DNA of 33,618 nt from Patescibacteria group bacterium (GCA_018830125.1 JAHJSY010000004.1:1-33618), one strand, 5' to 3'; positions 21,138 through 29,102 are shown, counted from the stretch's first letter. Notes: a model not told the origin generated them from the letters alone. Numbers and translations are program-made.

Positions 21138-23714
21138 ATGAATAAAACAATTGCTTGGCATGGTATTTCTTGGGAAGAAGTTATTAATAAGCTTGGGTCA
21201 GATGTTAAAAAGGGTTTGACAGACGAAGGTGCTATAAAAAAGCAGAAAGAATTTGGTGAAAACACTCTTCCAAAAGAAAAACCACTTTCCAAGGTACGCA
21301 TATTTTTAGAACAATTTAAGAGTCCCTTAATATATATTCTTGTTATTGCAGGAGTAGTTGTTTTGTTTTTTAAAGAATATACAGACGCTATTGTTATCTT
21401 TAGTGCTGTTTTTTTAAATATTATAGTTGGGTTCATACAAGAAAACAAAGCTAGCAGTGCTTTGGAAAAATTAAAGAAAATAGTTAAAGTTGAAGCTCAG
21501 ATTATTCGTAACGGACATGAAAGAATGATTGATTCTTCTGATATTGTTCCCGGCGATATTTTTATTCTTTCTCCAGGAGAGAAGGTTCCAGCTGACGGAA
21601 GAATTATCAATAGCACCAATCTTAAAATTAATGAGATGAGCTTAACAGGCGAATGGTTGCCAGCCGACAAACAAGGAGCTAAGCTTCTCGAAAAAACTCC
21701 GTTGGCAGATAGAGATAATATGGTCTATATGGGAACGATTGTTGATGATGGAAAAGCAAGAATTATTGCTACCGCTACGGGTGCTCATACAGAAATTGGT
21801 AAAATTGTCCAAATGGTAAAAGAAGCCGAAGAAGAAAAAACACCTTTGCAAAAGAAACTTTCTCATTTTTCTTTAATTATTGGGATTGTTATTGCTGTAA
21901 TAAGCATCTTTATATTTCTAGAAGGACTGATTAAGGGCGGGGAGTTTATAGAAATGTTTACTACTGCAGTGGCTGTTTCAGTGGCCGCTATACCAGAGGG
22001 CTTGCCCGTGGCGATGACGGTTATTTTAGCTATTGGGATGCAACGAATATTAAAGAAAAAAGGGTTAGTAAGAAGATTGGCTTCTACAGAAACATTGGGC
22101 AGTACTTCTATTATTGCAACTGATAAAACAGGGACATTAACAGAAGGTAAAATGAAAGTTTCTAAAATGGTTGTTTCTGGAAAAAATGAACGGAGATTAG
22201 CTTTAAAAATTATTACTTTATGTAACGAGGCCTTTATTGAAAACCCTGAAGATAGTATGGATAACTGGATTGTCAGAGGACGGCCGACAGATAAAGCTTT
22301 GCTGATGGCTGGAATTCAAGCAGGAATTAGCAGGGGAGAGATGGAAGAGGAAATGACTTTATCGTCTGAGCTTCCTTTTACCTCAGCCAATAAATATATG
22401 GCTAAGGTTTATTCTTTAAACAAAGACGAAGACATTCTTTATGTCTTGGGAGCTCCAGAAAAGATATTAGAAATGTCTAAATCATTTGAAGACAGAAAAG
22501 AAATGGAGAAGGAAATAGAAGAATTAACTGGAAAAGGATTAAGGGTTTTAGCCATTGCCCATAAAAGAATTAATAGCTTAAGTTCTTTGTTTAAGGATTT
22601 AAGCTTTGTTGGTTTGGTGGCCCTAGAAGACCCGATAAGAAAAGAAGTTAAAGAAGCGATTAGGACCGTTAGAGAAGCAGGCATGAAACCGATTATAGTT
22701 ACTGGAGATCATAAGCTGACTGCTAAGGCCATTGCTGAAGAACTTGGCTTCAATACTAAAGAAGAAAATATCATGGAAGGAAAAGAATTAGAGGATTTAA
22801 CAGATAAACAGCTGGAAGAAGTTATTGATAAGATTGAAGTTTTTGCTCGAGTTGAACCCAAGCATAAATTAAGAATCGTTCAGGCCTGGCAAAATAAAGG
22901 AGAGGTTATTGCTATGACGGGCGATGGAATTAATGATGCCCCAGCTCTTAAAAAAGCTGACATTGGAGTTGCTTTAGGGTCGGGAACGGAAGTAGCTAAA
23001 GATATTTCCGACTTGATTTTGTTATCAGATAATTTCAATATTATTGTCGCCGCCGTAGAAGAAGGTAGAGCGATTATAGATAATATTAGAAAAGTAATTA
23101 CTTATTTGTTGTCCGATTCTTTTACCGAAACAATTTTAGTGGGAGCGGCTGTGATTTTTGGTTTTCCGTTGCCGTTAATCGCGGTCCAAATTTTATGGGT
23201 AAATATCATTGAAGATGGACTTCCAGGGATTGCTTTGGCTTTTGAGCCCAAAGAGGAAGATATAATGAAGCAGAAACCGATTAAGAAAAAAGAAGCACTT
23301 TTGAATAAAGAAATGAAAGTTTTGATATTTGTCATTGGTTTAATAACAGATCTGTTCTTGCTGGCCTTATTTTTCTGGCTTTGGAAAAATTCGGGTTATG
23401 ATTTAGTAAGAATAAGAACGATTATTTTTGCAGCTCTTACTATTGATTCCTTGTTATATGTTTTCTCGTGCAAAAGCTTAAGAAAGAATCTTTGGTACAT
23501 GGATTTTCTTTCTAACAAATTTTTAAATTATGCCTGGCTTGCTAGTTGTACGCTTTTATTGGCTTCTATTTATTTGCCTCCTTTTCAAATTTTATTAAAA
23601 ACTGTTCCCTTAGCATTCTCCGACTGGATAATAATTCTAACTTTGGGTATAATTAAATTGTTTTTGATAGAATTGATTAAGTGGCTTTTTATTACTAAAC
23701 ATATAAAAGAATGA
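21138..23714 (+). CDS. Cation-transporting P-type ATPase, P2A (calcium) type
   Basis: An 858-residue ATP-driven cation pump. The N-terminal cation-ATPase region is WEEVINKLGSDVKKGLTDEG...FGENTLP. The actuator has SLTGE. The membrane motif PEGLP is typical of calcium/heavy-cation type II pumps, and phosphorylation occurs at Asp329 in DKTGTLT. The nucleotide-binding domain follows, with TGDHKLTA and TGDGINDAPAL (from 594), then C-terminal membrane helices (ILWVNIIEDGLPGIALAFEP). All catalytic motifs are intact. Most P2A pumps export Ca2+, though Mn2+ or other ions are possible. It overlaps the exchanger gene as ATGA, suggesting joint control of one ion. Confidence 0.94.
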   Translation: MNKTIAWHGISWEEVINKLGSDVKKGLTDEGAIKKQKEFGENTLPKEKPLSKVRIFLEQFKSPLIYILVIAGVVVLFFKEYTDAIVIFSAVFLNIIVGFIQENKASSALEKLKKIVKVEAQIIRNGHERMIDSSDIVPGDIFILSPGEKVPADGRIINSTNLKINEMSLTGEWLPADKQGAKLLEKTPLADRDNMVYMGTIVDDGKARIIATATGAHTEIGKIVQMVKEAEEEKTPLQKKLSHFSLIIGIVIAVISIFIFLEGLIKGGEFIEMFTTAVAVSVAAIPEGLPVAMTVILAIGMQRILKKKGLVRRLASTETLGSTSIIATDKTGTLTEGKMKVSKMVVSGKNERRLALKIITLCNEAFIENPEDSMDNWIVRGRPTDKALLMAGIQAGISRGEMEEEMTLSSELPFTSANKYMAKVYSLNKDEDILYVLGAPEKILEMSKSFEDRKEMEKEIEELTGKGLRVLAIAHKRINSLSSLFKDLSFVGLVALEDPIRKEVKEAIRTVREAGMKPIIVTGDHKLTAKAIAEELGFNTKEENIMEGKELEDLTDKQLEEVIDKIEVFARVEPKHKLRIVQAWQNKGEVIAMTGDGINDAPALKKADIGVALGSGTEVAKDISDLILLSDNFNIIVAAVEEGRAIIDNIRKVITYLLSDSFTETILVGAAVIFGFPLPLIAVQILWVNIIEDGLPGIALAFEPKEEDIMKQKPIKKKEALLNKEMKVLIFVIGLITDLFLLALFFWLWKNSGYDLVRIRTIIFAALTIDSLLYVFSCKSLRKNLWYMDFLSNKFLNYAWLASCTLLLASIYLPPFQILLKTVPLAFSDWIIILTLGIIKLFLIELIKWLFITKHIKE

Positions 23715-24715
23715 TTTGGATTTTAATTTTTATAACTTCATTCTTCTTGTTATTCTGGTCAGGTTCCAGAGTTGTAGAGGGCTTGATGAAAATAGCAAAA
23801 TATTTAGGTTGGCGAGAATTTGTTGTCGCTTTTTTCGTGATGGCCTTTGCTGGAACACTTCCTAATTTATTCGTTGGGATAAGTTCAGCTTTGAAGGGTA
23901 TTCCAGAACTTTCTTTTGGAGAAATTGTAGGGGGGAATGTTGTTGATATGACATTAGCTGTTGGCTTAGCTTTGCTTATTGGAGGAAAGGCTTTCCCCGT
24001 TAGAAGTAAAATGGTTCAGACAAGCACAGTTTATACTGCTATTATCGCTGTTTTGCCATTGCTTTTAATTCTTGACGGAGATTTAGCTAGAGGAGATGGA
24101 GTGATTCTTTTGTTGGCTTTTGTTCTGTATATATATTGGTTGTTTTCTAAAGAGGAGAGATTTAGAAAAGTCTATAACGTTGACGATAAGAAAAAAAAGC
24201 AAAGAAATATCTGGAGATTTATAATAGAAAGAAATGAACCAAAAAATGCTCGTCAATTCAAGAGCTTCTTAAAGAATCTAAGAGAAACCTTTGCTTCTCT
24301 ATTTGTTCTAATTTTTGCCTCCTGGGGGATCGTTCAGAGTGTTCAGGCGTTTTCAGAAATCTTAAGTGTAGGGTTGCCGATAATCGGAATTTTAGTTGTT
24401 GGTTTAGGTAATGCTTTACCGGAAACATACTTTGCTATTGTTTCAGCCAGAAAAGGACGAACTTGGCTTATCTTGGGGAATCTAATGGGATCGGTTATTG
24501 TCTGTGCCACTTTGGTATTGGGTATTGTTGTTTTAATCCATCCCATTGTCAATATTGATTTTTCTCCTTTTGCTATTGCCCGCATCTTCCTGGTAATCTC
24601 AGCTGTCTTCTTCTTGGTAGCCGTTAGAACCGATAAAAGAATAAGCAAGAAAGAAGCCATTCTCCTGATTGCCATATATCTTGCCTTTCTCTTGTCCGAA
24701 ATCTACTTTAGATAA
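23711..24715 (+). CDS. CaCA-family cation/proton (Ca2+) exchanger
   Basis: A 334-residue membrane protein of about ten helices with the two inverted alpha-repeats of the CaCA superfamily: GTLPNLFVGISSALKG...FGEIVGGNVVDMTLAVG in the first half, and GLGNALPETYFAIVSARKGR...LGNLMGSVIVCATLVLG in the second. The acidic ion ligand is present in repeat two (PET), but repeat one has Asn (PNL) where Glu is common, so ion choice or coupling may differ. The loop between halves is basic (DDKKKKQRN). Its start overlaps the P-type ATPase stop. A terminator follows at 24734. Confidence 0.9.
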   Translation: MIWILIFITSFFLLFWSGSRVVEGLMKIAKYLGWREFVVAFFVMAFAGTLPNLFVGISSALKGIPELSFGEIVGGNVVDMTLAVGLALLIGGKAFPVRSKMVQTSTVYTAIIAVLPLLLILDGDLARGDGVILLLAFVLYIYWLFSKEERFRKVYNVDDKKKKQRNIWRFIIERNEPKNARQFKSFLKNLRETFASLFVLIFASWGIVQSVQAFSEILSVGLPIIGILVVGLGNALPETYFAIVSARKGRTWLILGNLMGSVIVCATLVLGIVVLIHPIVNIDFSPFAIARIFLVISAVFFLVAVRTDKRISKKEAILLIAIYLAFLLSEIYFR

Positions 24716-24733
24716 ATAAAAAGATAAAAAAAG

Positions 24734-24763
24734 AAGCCAAAAGGGTAAACCCTTTCGGCTTTT
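24734..24763. terminator. Bidirectional terminator between the exchanger and the HTH pair
   Basis: AAGCC + AAAGGGT pair with ACCCTTT + GGCTT across a 2-base loop and one mismatch (A24739/C24756), with A-rich sequence left and TTT right. It ends the calcium operon and can serve the converging HTH unit. Confidence 0.8.
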
Positions 24764-24794
24764 CGGTGTTCGGTGTATATTGTATTGTGTTAGC

Positions 24795-25082
24795 TCAGGC
24801 ATTTAAAACAGACCTGAATGCACGATACAATTCTCTTAATTTCTTCGGAGCATCTTCTGGAACCGCTATGACATCTCCTTTCATCTTTGTGTTGATTGCC
24901 GAAAACTGATCTACCGTGAATCTGGCTTTTTTTTGTTTAACTCTATAGATGAATGATTTTGACACTTTCGCCATTTCGGCAATTTCTTGAACCGTCATGC
25001 TTTTTCTTTTTTGCAGATGATCTACAATTTCTTTTGAGATATCTCCTGCTATTCTGTCTACTTCAAACCCTGCGATTTTCAT
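24795..25082 (-). CDS. Small HTH regulator, second of a tandem pair
   Basis: A 95-residue protein with a helix-turn-helix (MTVQEIAEMAKVSKSFIYRVKQKKARF, about 29-55) and a short helical C-terminus (APKKLRELYRAFRSVL). It is related in layout to the gene just upstream: the same position of the HTH, the same following hydrophobic segment (VDQFSAINTKM / LEHLELLEKSL), and a similar ending. So the pair probably arose by duplication. A textbook Shine-Dalgarno (AAGGAG, 7 bases before ATG) precedes it, unlike the core genes. Possible target: the inverted repeat upstream of the operon. Function unknown. Confidence 0.8.
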   Translation of the reverse strand: MKIAGFEVDRIAGDISKEIVDHLQKRKSMTVQEIAEMAKVSKSFIYRVKQKKARFTVDQFSAINTKMKGDVIAVPEDAPKKLRELYRAFRSVLNA

Positions 25083-25093
25083 GATGTGGCTCC

Positions 25094-25369
25094 TTAAAAT
25101 GATATCTTTAATATGTCATAGAAGTTTTGAAGCTTTTGAGGCATGGATTCGTTGCGAGCTCTCAATATCAAAAGGGGAATCGGAATTTCCAGAGATTTTT
25201 CGAGTAATTCCAAATGTTCCAATCGAAAGTTTCTTTGCCCAAGCCTTATTCTACACATGAACGATTCGCTTTTGTCTATCAATCCACCTATCTGTTTTAA
25301 GGTGAGTTTTCTCTCTTCTTGCAGATAGCCAACAATATCCGCCGATAGCGTTAATGCTCTTTTTTTCAT
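25094..25369 (-). CDS. Small HTH regulator, first of a tandem pair
   Basis: A 91-residue protein with an HTH (LTLKQIGGLIDKSESFMCRIRLGQRNF, about 23-49) and a C-terminal helix (MPQKLQNFYDILKISF). It starts the unit and is followed 11 bases later by its paralogue. The promoter is well formed (25456-25429). A 13-bp inverted repeat at 25487-25524 lies upstream of it and could be its operator. Such pairs occur as phage-type or plasmid-type regulators; no other phage gene is nearby. Confidence 0.78.
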   Translation of the reverse strand: MKKRALTLSADIVGYLQEERKLTLKQIGGLIDKSESFMCRIRLGQRNFRLEHLELLEKSLEIPIPLLILRARNESMPQKLQNFYDILKISF

Positions 25370-25428
25370 ATCTATTTCTTTCTAATTGTGAAAAGATCAA
25401 TTTTTGTTTCGTATCTGACAATAAATTC

Positions 25429-25456
25429 ATTTTACTTATTTATTCTAAAATGTCAA
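25429..25456 (-). promoter_or_regulatory. Promoter of the HTH pair
   Basis: On the minus strand, TTGACA (25456-25451), 16 bases, TAAAAT (25434-25429), giving a leader of about 50-60 bases. Confidence 0.72.
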
Positions 25457-25486
25457 GCTTTTTCTGTGGATTATGGAAAAACAAAA

Positions 25487-25524
25487 CAACGTATTAATAC
25501 AGTGATAGCGTTATTAATACGTTG
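25487..25524. repeat. 13-bp perfect inverted repeat between the HTH pair and rmuC
   Basis: CAACGTATTAATA (25487-25499) and its exact complement (25512-25524) with a 12-base spacer. There is no T-run, so an operator or a structural site is more likely than a terminator. The 311-base gene-free stretch 25370-25680 also holds the HTH promoter, hairpin copy B and the rmuC promoter. Confidence 0.75.
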
Positions 25525-25544
25525 CTTCGGATACTTTCTAATCG

Positions 25545-25600
25545 AATGTTCAACACTCGGTGACTAACACTGCGGTGTTCGACACCGAGTGATTAACATT
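25545..25600. repeat. Nested hairpin repeat, copy B (type 2)
   Basis: AATGTT (25545-25550) pairs with AACATT (25595-25600), CACTCGGTG (25554-25562) with CACCGAGTG (25583-25591), and AACAC (25566-25570) with GTGTT (25575-25579) around TGCG. The left flank, from about 25527, is also shared with copy D. Same three-stem, 3-base-bulge plan as the type 1 copies. Confidence 0.9.
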
Positions 25601-25644
25601 CTGAGCTCCAAAAGTGTACAACTTAGGTTTGCACACTGGCTTTC

Positions 25645-25673
25645 TTGATTTTTTGAGGGATATATAGTAAGAT
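25645..25673 (+). promoter_or_regulatory. rmuC promoter, leaderless type
   Basis: TTGATT (25645-25650), 17 bases, TAAGAT (25668-25673), 7 bases before the ATG. Confidence 0.62.
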
Positions 25674-25680
25674 ATAGTTA

Positions 25681-26715
25681 ATGGAATTTGTTATTATTAG
25701 TTTTCTGGTTTTATTGCTTTTTGTTTTAGTTGGAGGCTTTTTTTTATTGTGGAAGAGAAAGCCAGAAGGACCTTCGGAATCATTAGTAATGTTGCAACAG
25801 CAGTTAAATAACATCAATCAAGTTTTAGATAATAAATTATCAGAATTTAACAAAGTTAATCAAACCCAGTTTGGACAAAGTACAAGAATTATTCAAGATG
25901 TTACTAAACAACTAGCTCGTTTAGATGAAACTAATAAACAGGTCGTTAGTGTTGCGGATCAATTAAAGAGCTTACAAGATGTTTTAAAGAATCCAAAACA
26001 AAGAGGAATTTTGGGAGAGTATTACTTAGAAACGGTTTTGAAAAATGTTCTTCCGCCAGAGTCTTATCGAACTCAATATTCTTTCAAAAATGGAACGATT
26101 GTTGATGCTGTCGTTTTCGTTGATAAACATATTATTCCTATTGATTCTAAATTTAGTTTAGATAATTATAATAGAATTTTGGAGACTCAAGGTGATGAAA
26201 GAAAGAGATATGAAAAGGCTTTTGTTAACGATTTGAAAATAAGGATTGATGAGACATCAAAGTATGTAAAACCAGAAGAAAATACAATGGATTTTGCTTT
26301 TATGTTTATTCCCTCGGAAGCAATTTATTACGATTTATTAATTAATAAGATCGGAGCAGTTACAGAGGATACTAATAACTTAATTCATTATGCTTGGAAA
26401 AAAAGAGTTATTATTGTTTCCCCTACAACATTTTCAGCATTTTTACAGGTTGTCCTTCAGGGTTTAAGAAATCAACAAATTTCCGAAAAAGCCAAAGAAA
26501 TAATTAAACAAGTGGGGCGATTAGGGAGACATATGGGAATATACGAAGAATATATTAATAAAGTCGGAAATCATTTAAGTACAACGGTAAATACTTACAA
26601 TAAAGCTCACAAAGAACTTGCCAAAGTAGATAAAGATGTGGTAAAAATAACAGGCGAAGAATCAACAATTAAATTATCAGAGGAGGAAATAGAAACTCCT
26701 TTGCTAGAAGAATAA
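25681..26715 (+). CDS. rmuC: DNA recombination protein RmuC
   Basis: RmuC limits inversions and rearrangements at short inverted repeats and carries a predicted PD-(D/E)XK nuclease. The 344-residue protein has an N-terminal membrane helix (about 3-24). A long coiled coil follows (LQQQLNNINQVLDNKLSEFNKV, QLARLDETNKQVVSVADQL). The core begins NPKQRGILGEYYLETVL, with the nuclease-type strands VDAVVFVDKHIIPIDSKFSLDNY. Late motifs are MFIPSEAIYYDLL and VIIVSPTTFSAFLQVVLQGLR. It is shorter than the E. coli form, as usual for CPR. rplU follows 4 bases on. An activity against inverted repeats is notable given the many hairpin repeats in this genome. Confidence 0.95.
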   Translation: MEFVIISFLVLLLFVLVGGFFLLWKRKPEGPSESLVMLQQQLNNINQVLDNKLSEFNKVNQTQFGQSTRIIQDVTKQLARLDETNKQVVSVADQLKSLQDVLKNPKQRGILGEYYLETVLKNVLPPESYRTQYSFKNGTIVDAVVFVDKHIIPIDSKFSLDNYNRILETQGDERKRYEKAFVNDLKIRIDETSKYVKPEENTMDFAFMFIPSEAIYYDLLINKIGAVTEDTNNLIHYAWKKRVIIVSPTTFSAFLQVVLQGLRNQQISEKAKEIIKQVGRLGRHMGIYEEYINKVGNHLSTTVNTYNKAHKELAKVDKDVVKITGEESTIKLSEEEIETPLLEE

Positions 26716-26719
26716 AATT

Positions 26720-27031
26720 ATGTTAGCAATAATTAAAACAGGGGGGAAGCAATATAAGGTTTCTCCAAAAGACAAGATTAAAATAGAGAAATTAGAGATA
26801 GAAGAGGGTAAAGAAGTAATTTTTGACCAGGTTCTGTTGGTTGATAAAAATAAGAAAGTTGAAATAGGTGATCCTTTAGTAAAAGGAGCTAAGGTAATTG
26901 GAAAAGTTTTAAAACAAGACAGAGCTAAAAAGGTTATTATCTTAAAATACAAACCAAAAACAAGAGAAAAAACAAAAAAGGGTCATCGCCAGCCCTATAC
27001 AGAAGTAGAAATTATTAAGATCGAGAATTAA
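26720..27031 (+). CDS. rplU: 50S ribosomal protein L21
   Basis: A 103-residue 23S rRNA-binding protein of normal length. It has MLAIIKTGGKQYKVSPKDKIKIEKL at the start, the FDQVLLVD strand and the C-terminal KYKPKTREKTKKGHRQPYTEVEI signature. It follows rmuC by 4 bases and has no promoter of its own. The usual downstream partner rpmA (L27) is absent here; instead recR converges and the two 3' ends overlap by 17 bases. Confidence 0.97.
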   Translation: MLAIIKTGGKQYKVSPKDKIKIEKLEIEEGKEVIFDQVLLVDKNKKVEIGDPLVKGAKVIGKVLKQDRAKKVIILKYKPKTREKTKKGHRQPYTEVEIIKIEN

Positions 27032-27614
27032 GGGCGGATTCTAAAGTGTCGGGGTCAGCGTATTCTAATTCTCCTCCAACTGGTAAACCTCGTCCCAACC
27101 GAGTGATGGATATGTTATAAGAAGCTAAGCTTCTTTTAACTAATAGCATAGTTGCCTCACCTTCGGTTGTTGGACTTAGGGCGATTATTACTTCTTTGAA
27201 ATCGCCTTTTTCTATTTTTTGTTTTAATTCTTCTATTCTTAGGTTCTTATCATTTTTCTTTTTTAAACTAATCGTTCCTCCAAGGACAAAATAGAAACCT
27301 TTATATGTTTTTGTTTTTTCTATGGTTGTTAAATCAGATTCTTTTTCTATCACACAAAGCAGTTCTTTATTTCGACCATTATCTGAGCAAATATCGCAAA
27401 CTTGCCCTGAGCCTGTTGAAGGGTCAAAAGTGTCAAAACAGGAAGGGCAGATTTTAATAGAATCTTTCAAGGCGTCTATTGAGAAGCTTAGCTCCTTAAT
27501 TTCTTCCGGAGAGAGCTTGATTAAATAAAAAACAAATCTGGTGGCTGTGCGTGGCCCAACAGTAGGGAATTTGCTAAATAAATTAATAAGTTTTTGGATG
27601 GATTTTGGATACAT
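27015..27614 (-). CDS. recR: Recombination mediator RecR, with repeat-derived insert in the zinc finger
   Basis: RecR works in RecFOR loading of RecA at gaps. From the Met at 27614 the protein (199 residues) aligns with the family: MYPKSIQKLINLFSKFPTVGPRTATR, the HhH region, the four-cysteine zinc finger (CPSC...CDIC), the Toprim domain with VIEKESDLTTIEKT and ALSPTTEGEAT, and the ending GRGLPVGGELEYADPDTL. Between the cysteine pairs 13 residues (FDTFDPSTGSGQV) replace the usual ~8; DPSTGSGQ is encoded by a palindromic repeat (27405-27423). An in-frame ATG at 27689 overlaps the dnaB stop (TAATG) and would add 25 residues encoded by TTCGTA repeats. I prefer 27614 but cannot exclude the longer form. 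Confidence 0.93.
   Translation of the reverse strand: MYPKSIQKLINLFSKFPTVGPRTATRFVFYLIKLSPEEIKELSFSIDALKDSIKICPSCFDTFDPSTGSGQVCDICSDNGRNKELLCVIEKESDLTTIEKTKTYKGFYFVLGGTISLKKKNDKNLRIEELKQKIEKGDFKEVIIALSPTTEGEATMLLVKRSLASYNISITRLGRGLPVGGELEYADPDTLESALNSRS
27405..27423. repeat. CCCTGAGCC-type palindromic repeat inside recR
   Basis: CCCTGAGCCTGTTGAAGGG, a partly self-complementary 19-mer. A very similar sequence is, from memory, widely dispersed in CPR genomes, where it reads as DPSTSSGQ-like peptides in genes. Here it is translated in frame within the zinc finger loop. Confidence 0.65.
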
Positions 27615-27693
27615 GTATGCGAATAGCCTACTACGAATAGGCACATACGAATGATTCGTATCATTGGCATAAGATTCGTAGATTGGCATTATA
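27615..27693. repeat. TTCGTA/ATTGGCAT repeat cluster between dnaB and recR
   Basis: Multiple ACGAAT/ATTCGT units: the palindrome ATACGAAT-G-ATTCGTAT (27645-27661) and two tandem units of GATTCGTA...ATTGGCAT (27653-27690). The last 20 bases (27674-27693) match 3511-3530 upstream of rplJ at 19 of 20 positions. Confidence 0.7.
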
Positions 27694-29044
27694 TTTCATG
27701 TTTTTCTAAATTTTTGAAACAGACCGTTTGATCATCAAAATATAATTCAATCTTTCCGATGGGTCCGTTTCTATGTTTAGCGATAATAATATCTGATATG
27801 TTTTTTCTAGTTGTTTCTGGATTATATCTATCTTCTCTATAAATAAGTAAAACTATATCCGCATCCTGCTCAAGAGATCCTGATTCGCGAAGGTCGGCTA
27901 AGCGGGGGACTTGAGGGGTTCTGTGTTCTACGGCTCTTGATAATTGAGATAGGGCCAAAACAGGAACATCTAATTCCCTGGCTAATCCCTTAAGAGAGCG
28001 AGATATTTCAGATACTTGCTGGACAGAACTAGCCATTGGATTTCTAGATTCCATTAATTGTAAATAATCAATAACGATTAAGCCCAAGCCATGTTCTGCC
28101 TGAAGTCGTCTAGCCATAGCTCTCATCTGTAAAACATTAGCAGAAGCGGCGTCATCAATATATAGTGGAGCTTCGGAAAGAAGACTCATAGCACGTTGAA
28201 TCCTTTCAAAGTCGTTATTATCGCCTTCGTGAGATAATTTTCCGGTTCTTAATCTCCACAAATCAATACCAGCCAAAGAAGCGATGCATCTATCTACAAT
28301 TTGATCAACAGACATTTCTAAGCTGAATATTCCAACAGGCTTTTTTTCTTTTATGGCGATATTGGTTGCAAAGTTCAAAGCTAAGGTTGATTTTCCGATG
28401 GACGGTCTAGCGGCTAAAATAATAAGATCTGATTTTTGGAAACCAGCTAGGATATTATCAAGGTCTTTGAATCCAGAAGCAACTCCGCGTGGATTTCCTT
28501 GATGCTTTGATAATTTATCAATTCTATCAAAAGCATCTTCTAATGTATCCTTAACCCATACGAATTTTTGGCTTAAGCTTCCTTGGGCGATGCTAAATAT
28601 TCTTTGTTCAGCTTTGTCTAATAATTCGTCAACATCTTTTTCTTCATCGTGGCCCATCATGTCTATTTCCTGGCTAGCCGAAATAAGATCTCTTAAGATT
28701 CTTTTTCTTTGAATAATTTTGGCGTAATTTGAAACATGAGAAGCGGTTGGAACGGTATTAATAAGTTCAGTTAAATAACTGTTTCCGCCGATGTTATCTA
28801 AAAACTTTTTTTCTTTAAGTCGTGCTGAAACGGCTAGAACATCAATGGGATTATTTTTTTCAAAAAGATCTACAACGCATTGATATATCTCTTGATGACC
28901 TTGGTTATAGAAATCTCTCTTTGTCAAAGAATCAACAACCTTAGCGATGGCGTTTTTATCTAACATTAAAGAACCGAGCAGACATTTTTCGGCGTCAATA
29001 TTTTGAGGTGGTAATTTTGATATGATATCTTTATTATTAGCCAT
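27689..29044 (-). CDS. dnaB: Replicative DNA helicase DnaB
   Basis: The hexameric helicase that unwinds DNA at the fork and recruits primase. The 451-residue protein has the N-terminal helical domain (PPQNIDAEKCLLGSLMLD; GHQEIYQCVVDLFEKNNPIDVL), a linker, and the RecA-like core. Core motifs are Walker A in ARPSIGKSTLAL, SLEMSVDQIVDR, the Walker B-type strand LIVIDYLQLM, the ALSQLSRAVEHR arginine region and a final DIVLLIYRED...IIAKHRNGP. No intein is present. Its promoter gives a near-leaderless transcript. Its stop overlaps the distal ATG of recR. Confidence 0.98.
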   Translation of the reverse strand: MANNKDIISKLPPQNIDAEKCLLGSLMLDKNAIAKVVDSLTKRDFYNQGHQEIYQCVVDLFEKNNPIDVLAVSARLKEKKFLDNIGGNSYLTELINTVPTASHVSNYAKIIQRKRILRDLISASQEIDMMGHDEEKDVDELLDKAEQRIFSIAQGSLSQKFVWVKDTLEDAFDRIDKLSKHQGNPRGVASGFKDLDNILAGFQKSDLIILAARPSIGKSTLALNFATNIAIKEKKPVGIFSLEMSVDQIVDRCIASLAGIDLWRLRTGKLSHEGDNNDFERIQRAMSLLSEAPLYIDDAASANVLQMRAMARRLQAEHGLGLIVIDYLQLMESRNPMASSVQQVSEISRSLKGLARELDVPVLALSQLSRAVEHRTPQVPRLADLRESGSLEQDADIVLLIYREDRYNPETTRKNISDIIIAKHRNGPIGKIELYFDDQTVCFKNLEKHEI

Positions 29045-29049
29045 ACTTA

Positions 29050-29078
29050 TTTTTACCCTGTTAAAGATTAAAAGTCAA
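29050..29078 (-). promoter_or_regulatory. dnaB promoter, leaderless type
   Basis: On the minus strand, TTGACT (29078-29073), 17 bases, TAAAAA (29055-29050), then 5 bases to the ATG at 29044. Confidence 0.65.
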
Positions 29079-29102
29079 AAAACTAAAAATTAAAAGTGAA
29101 GA

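Noticed and set aside
27322-27528. Forward frame reading TCPEPVEGSK-like peptide
   Set aside because: It is the antisense shadow of recR and arises from the palindromic repeat; such peptides are common false calls in CPR genomes.
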